From NCBI GenBank assembly GCA_050728815.1, contig JBOHKB010000237.1:1-53750 (forward strand): a stretch of DNA of 53,750 nucleotides. The letters are read 5' to 3'. Origin of the DNA: DASWJZ01 sp050728815 (GTDB lineage: Bacteria; Pseudomonadota; Alphaproteobacteria; Rhizobiales; Afifellaceae). Made by a program: the position numbers and the translations under genes. Under the pieces are notes generated by a model. That model had not been told where the DNA came from. It was given only the letters and a program-made list of their open reading frames with translations, and made no database searches. Position 1 is the first letter of the stretch. Each line of letters begins with the position of its first letter. This document shows positions 50,145 through 53,750 of the stretch, one piece after another.

Positions 50145-51260
50145 ATGCGCGTGCGAATTGAACGGGCGAACCTCTTGAAGGCGCTCAACCACGTCCATCG
50201 CGTCGTCGAGCGGCGCAACACCATCCCGATTCTGGCGAACGTGCTCCTGCGCGCAGACGGCAACGAGCTTTCGCTGAAGGCGACCGATCTCGACATGGAG
50301 ATCGTCGACAAGGCCGCCGCTGCGGTCGAGCAGGGAGGCGCTTCGACGGTGCCTGCCCACATGCTCTACGACATCGTGCGAAAGCTCCCGGAGGGCGCAG
50401 AAATCGCGCTCGACACAGAGCAGGGGCAGACCATGTCGTTGAAGGCCGGCCACGCTCGTTTCGCGCTGCAGATGCTGCCGGATTCCGACTTTCCCGACTT
50501 GAACGCCGGAGCGCTGCCGGTCAGCTTCACGCTGCCGGCCGAGGTTTTGAAGCGGCTGATCGACCGCACGCAGTTCGCCATCTCCACCGAGGAAACCCGC
50601 TACTATCTGAATGGCATCTATTTCCACGTGGTGGGGGAGGGCGCCGCCGCCCGGCTCCGCGCCGTGGCGACGGACGGGCACCGCCTCGCCAAGGCCGAGG
50701 TCGATGCCCCAGACGGCAGCGGGGGCATGCCCGGCATCATCGTGCCGCGCAAGACCGTCGGCGAGATCCAGAAGCTTCTTGAGGACCCGGCCAAGGACGT
50801 GGAGGTTAGTCTCTCCGACACCAAGATCAGGCTTTCCATCGGCGACGTCTTGCTCACCTCGAAGCTGATCGACGGCACCTTCCCCGACTATGAGCGCGTG
50901 ATCCCGAAGGCGAACGACAAGGTGCTGACGCTCGACAAGGCGGAGTTCGAGCGCGCGGTCGATCGCGTCTCCACCATCTCGTCGGACCGCGGGCGGGCGG
51001 TTAAGCTCACGCTCGCTGACGACAAGATGGTGCTCGCCGTCAACAACCCGGATTCCGGCAGCGCCACCGACGAGCTACCGGTCGGTTACGAGGCCGAGCC
51101 GCTCGACATCGGCTTCAACTCGAAATATCTGCTCGATATCGCGGGGCAGCTCACCAGCGAGGAGGCGGTCTTCCGCCTCGCCGACCCGGGGTCGCCGACC
51201 TTGATCCAGGGTTCTGGCGAAGCCGACGCCGTCTACGTGCTGATGCCGATGCGGGTGTGA
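50145..51260 (+). CDS. dnaN: DNA polymerase III beta sliding clamp
   Basis: A 371-residue clamp subunit starting MRVRIERANLLKALNHV, with three repeated clamp domains and the C-terminal YVLMPMRV typical of DnaN. It encircles DNA and tethers polymerases. The 185-bp gap after dnaA contains TTGACA at 50093 as a possible -35 and a small inverted repeat (CAAGTT/AACTTG at 50080-50095), but no convincing -10. Confidence 0.97.
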   Translation: MRVRIERANLLKALNHVHRVVERRNTIPILANVLLRADGNELSLKATDLDMEIVDKAAAAVEQGGASTVPAHMLYDIVRKLPEGAEIALDTEQGQTMSLKAGHARFALQMLPDSDFPDLNAGALPVSFTLPAEVLKRLIDRTQFAISTEETRYYLNGIYFHVVGEGAAARLRAVATDGHRLAKAEVDAPDGSGGMPGIIVPRKTVGEIQKLLEDPAKDVEVSLSDTKIRLSIGDVLLTSKLIDGTFPDYERVIPKANDKVLTLDKAEFERAVDRVSTISSDRGRAVKLTLADDKMVLAVNNPDSGSATDELPVGYEAEPLDIGFNSKYLLDIAGQLTSEEAVFRLADPGSPTLIQGSGEADAVYVLMPMRV

Positions 51261-51270
51261 AATCCCTTCC

Positions 51271-52407
51271 GTGCCTGCGCCCGTTTGCGTGGCGCTGACG
51301 GCGCTGTCGCTCAGAGATCTCCGCAACTACGCTACGCTCGAGCTTGTTTTCGACGCGGCACTTGTCGTGCTGACCGGACCAAACGGCGCCGGCAAGACCA
51401 ACCTGCTCGAAGCGATCTCGCTGCTCGCCCCGGGGCGGGGCCTCCGGCGCGCGGCCTTCGAGGAGATCGTGCGCAACGGCTCCGATTCCGGCTGGACGGT
51501 CGCCGCCACGCTCAAGCGCGACAGCGGGGAAACGCGGCTCGGCACTGCGCTTATGTCTGCTGCGCCCGGCGAAGCGCGGACGCGGAGAGTGCGCATCAAT
51601 GGCGCAACTGCGCCGTCCGCTGACGCGCTGCTCGACCATCTCCGCATTCTCTGGCTGACGCCTTCCATGGACGGACTCTTTACCGGTCCGCCCGGCGAGC
51701 GCCGGCGCTTCCTCGACCGCCTCGTGCTCACCGTCGATCCGGGTCACGCCCGGCGGGCGCGCGACTTCGAGCGGCTGCTCGCGCAGCGGAACCGGATTCT
51801 GGAGGAGGGCGGCGACGCTGCCTGGCTCGACGCGGTGGAAGCTCAGCTTGCTGCGCACGCCGTTGCAGTGGCGCTCGCCCGCGGCGAGACCGCCGCACTT
51901 CTCTCCGCCCGCATGGAACGCGATGCGGGCGCCTTCCCGGCGGGACGAATCTCCGTTTCGAGCGATTTCGAAGGAATGCTTGCCGGGCAGAGCGCTGCTG
52001 AGGCGGAGCTTTACTATCGCGATGCGCTTGCCGGGGCGCGCGCCGCCGACCGCGCCGCTGGGCGCACGCTTCAGGGGCCGCACCGCAGCGACGTTGAGGT
52101 GGTGCTCGCGGCGAAGGACGCGCCGGCCGCGCAATCCTCCACCGGCGAGCAGAAGGCGCTCCTGATCGGGCTCGTCCTCGCGCATGCCGAGATCGTCTCT
52201 GAGATGACCGGCATGCGCCCGGTCCTGCTGCTCGACGAAGTGACCGCCCACCTCGACCCCATGCGCCGCGCCGCGCTTTTTGAACGGCTCGCGGCGCTCC
52301 GCTCGCAGGCTTTTCTGACCGGTACCGACCGTGCGCTGTTCGCCGATCTCCCGCGCGATTCCGCCTATTATCGGGTGTCGGACGGAACGGTTGTTCGGAC
52401 GGATTGA
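51271..52407 (+). CDS. recF: DNA replication and repair protein RecF
   Basis: A 378-residue SMC-like ATPase. Walker A is GPNGAGKTNLLEAI, the signature is in SSTGEQKALLIGLVLAHA, and Walker B is PVLLLDEVTAHLD. It starts with GTG at 51271, ten bases after dnaN, so the two are probably coupled. It loads RecA at gaps via RecOR. Confidence 0.95.
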   Translation: MPAPVCVALTALSLRDLRNYATLELVFDAALVVLTGPNGAGKTNLLEAISLLAPGRGLRRAAFEEIVRNGSDSGWTVAATLKRDSGETRLGTALMSAAPGEARTRRVRINGATAPSADALLDHLRILWLTPSMDGLFTGPPGERRRFLDRLVLTVDPGHARRARDFERLLAQRNRILEEGGDAAWLDAVEAQLAAHAVAVALARGETAALLSARMERDAGAFPAGRISVSSDFEGMLAGQSAAEAELYYRDALAGARAADRAAGRTLQGPHRSDVEVVLAAKDAPAAQSSTGEQKALLIGLVLAHAEIVSEMTGMRPVLLLDEVTAHLDPMRRAALFERLAALRSQAFLTGTDRALFADLPRDSAYYRVSDGTVVRTD

Positions 52408-52582
52408 AACCCCCATCCGCGGGCCACGTTTTCGGCCTCGCTGAGCCGCCTGTTCAATTTATCTAAGTATTTGTAATAATTGGAGTTTATTGCTACGAGA
52501 ATCGCTGCAGCAAGGCTTCATTTCCAAGTCCGTACACACTATCTATAAGCTTCCGTAACCGCCGAGAAATCGCTGATTCGAA
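52408..52582. other. AT-rich gyrB upstream region
   Basis: A 175-bp gap unusually AT-rich for this window (around 52450-52495: TTCAATTTATCTAAG, TTTGTAATAATTGG). It probably holds the gyrB promoter, TTGTAA at 52471 being one -35 candidate with a weak -10. No DnaA boxes or other motif was identified. Confidence 0.45.
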
Positions 52583-53750
52583 ATGATGAACGCACCCCCA
52601 GGCGCTGCTGCCGGTGCGGCGCCGCAGCCCGAGTATGGCGCCGAGTCGATCAAGGTCCTGAAGGGCCTCGACGCCGTGCGCAAGCGGCCGGGCATGTACA
52701 TCGGCGACACCGATGATGGCTCCGGCCTGCACCACATGGTCTACGAAGTGGTGGACAACGCCATCGACGAGGCGCTTGCCGGTTACGCCACGCGCGTCGA
52801 GGTGACGCTATATCCGGACGGGTCCGTCGGCGTCCTCGACAACGGCCGCGGGATCCCGACCGGCATCCACACCGGCGAGGGGGTTTCCGCGGCCGAGGTC
52901 ATCATGACCCAGTTGCACGCAGGCGGAAAATTCGACCAAAACTCCTACAAGGTCTCCGGCGGGCTGCACGGCGTCGGCGTTTCAGTGGTCAACGCGCTGT
53001 CGTCCTGGCTCAAGCTCAAGATCTGGCGCGGCGGCAAGGTGCACGAAATGTCGTTCACCGACGGCGTGCCGGACGCAAAGCTCGCCGTCACCGGCGAGGT
53101 GGATGGGAAGACCGGCACCGAGGTGCGCTTCCTCGCCTCGCCGAAGACCTTCACCATGACGGACTACGACTTCGCCACGCTTGAGCACCGGCTGCGCGAG
53201 CTCGCATTCCTCAATTCAGGCGTACACATCCTGCTTTCCGACAAGCGCGGGCCGGACGAGAAGAGCGAGGAGATGCATTACGAGGGCGGCCTCGAGGCGT
53301 TCGTGAAATTCCTTGACCGCGCCAAGAAGCCGCTCATTCCGGCCCCGATCATGCTGCGCAGCGAGCGCGACACGGTGGTCGTCGAGGCGGCGCTCTGGTG
53401 GAACGATTCGTACCATGAGAATGTGCTCTGCTTCACCAACAACATCCCGCAGCGCGACGGCGGCACGCACCTCGCAGGTCTCCGCGGGGCGCTGACGCGG
53501 CAGGTGACCGGCTATGCCGAGAGCTCCGGCATCGCCAAGCGCGAGAAGGTCCAGCTCGCCGGCGAGGATTGCCGCGAAGGCCTGACCTGCGTGCTTTCGG
53601 TGAAGGTGCCGGACCCGAAATTTTCGTCGCAGACCAAGGACAAGCTCGTCTCCTCCGAGGTGCGGCCGGTGGTGGAAGGCATCGTCAACGAGGCGCTTGG
53701 CGCTTGGTTCGAGGAGCATCCCGCCGAAGCGAGAATCATCGTCGGCAAGG
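52583..53750 (+). CDS. gyrB: DNA gyrase subunit B (partial, 3' end beyond window)
   Basis: The first 389 residues of GyrB. The GHKL ATPase is visible: EVVDNAIDEAL with the catalytic Glu and Asn, DNGRGIPTG, and SGGLHGVGVSVVNAL (ATP lid). The transducer domain follows (RDGGTHLAGLRGALTRQ, QTKDKLVSSEVRPVV). Two adjacent ATGs at 52583 and 52586 are possible starts. The TOPRIM domain lies beyond the right edge. Confidence 0.97.
   Translation, partial: MMNAPPGAAAGAAPQPEYGAESIKVLKGLDAVRKRPGMYIGDTDDGSGLHHMVYEVVDNAIDEALAGYATRVEVTLYPDGSVGVLDNGRGIPTGIHTGEGVSAAEVIMTQLHAGGKFDQNSYKVSGGLHGVGVSVVNALSSWLKLKIWRGGKVHEMSFTDGVPDAKLAVTGEVDGKTGTEVRFLASPKTFTMTDYDFATLEHRLRELAFLNSGVHILLSDKRGPDEKSEEMHYEGGLEAFVKFLDRAKKPLIPAPIMLRSERDTVVVEAALWWNDSYHENVLCFTNNIPQRDGGTHLAGLRGALTRQVTGYAESSGIAKREKVQLAGEDCREGLTCVLSVKVPDPKFSSQTKDKLVSSEVRPVVEGIVNEALGAWFEEHPAEARIIVGK

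Noticed and set aside
52408..52582. Origin of replication between recF and gyrB
   Set aside because: AT-rich but no DnaA boxes were visible; better explained as promoter region.
52493..52735. Minus-strand open frame opposite the gyrB start
   Set aside because: Overlaps the conserved GyrB N terminus and the AT-rich upstream region; no motif.

Overview
The window reads as a chromosomal segment of a GC-rich alphaproteobacterium, most likely Hyphomicrobiales (Rhizobiales). The evidence is gene order: mutM divergent from ubiE-ubiB-coaBC-dut, the nifU / tsaB-rimI-fur-plsC-miaB-phoH block, and rpsT followed by dnaA-dnaN-recF-gyrB at the right edge. No tRNA, rRNA or CRISPR array was seen. gyrB runs off the right end.

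Layout, left to right. 1-6.1 kb: a TIR-NB-ARC-TPR signalling ATPase, then a glutamine-synthetase-like and FAD-oxidase pair resembling gamma-glutamylpolyamine catabolism, and a HAD phosphatase. 6.6-13.1 kb: a carbohydrate locus. ThuA-like, Gfo/Idh/MocA and ROK-regulator genes diverge from a binding protein and two permeases; no ATPase gene is present. 13.2-16.3 kb: an Mla-type lipid ABC transporter whose MCE subunit is fused to the auxiliary (PqiC/ABC_trans_aux) domain. 16.3-17.3 kb: a first Xre-RES toxin-antitoxin pair. 17.3-18.9 kb: CorC-like CBS protein and YbeY. 18.9-30.4 kb: an accessory island that separates ybeY-corC from phoH-miaB, genes usually adjacent in alphaproteobacteria. It carries a beta-propeller lactonase, a sugar isomerase, a fused adenylate cyclase-NACHT-FGE protein, an SDR, two paralogous small secreted proteins, an AhpD-like protein, a DoxX-like protein, and a low-GC cassette of an unknown protein with Xre and RES genes. 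30.4-53.7 kb: mostly housekeeping genes, plus a Phd/PIN toxin-antitoxin pair with a perfect 20-bp operator palindrome.

The most unusual feature is a dispersed GC-rich repeat (called repeat A here). It has a hairpin followed by four G4 runs that fit an intramolecular G-quadruplex. About a dozen full or partial copies occur between positions 1 and 28000, all with the G-rich strand on +. Several copies are read in frame as protein: two inside YbeY, one just after the start codon of the DoxX-like gene (another copy supplies its stop codon), and one at the N terminus of the lactonase. The second main lead is the three-gene unknown/Xre/RES cassette; the third is the cyclase-NACHT-FGE fusion.

Functional reading. 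The left half combines sugar and polyamine uptake and catabolism with NTPase-based signalling or defence proteins and toxin-antitoxin pairs. The right half holds replication initiation, DNA repair, ubiquinone, CoA and tRNA modification functions. All functional calls come from motif recognition by eye; none was checked by database search.
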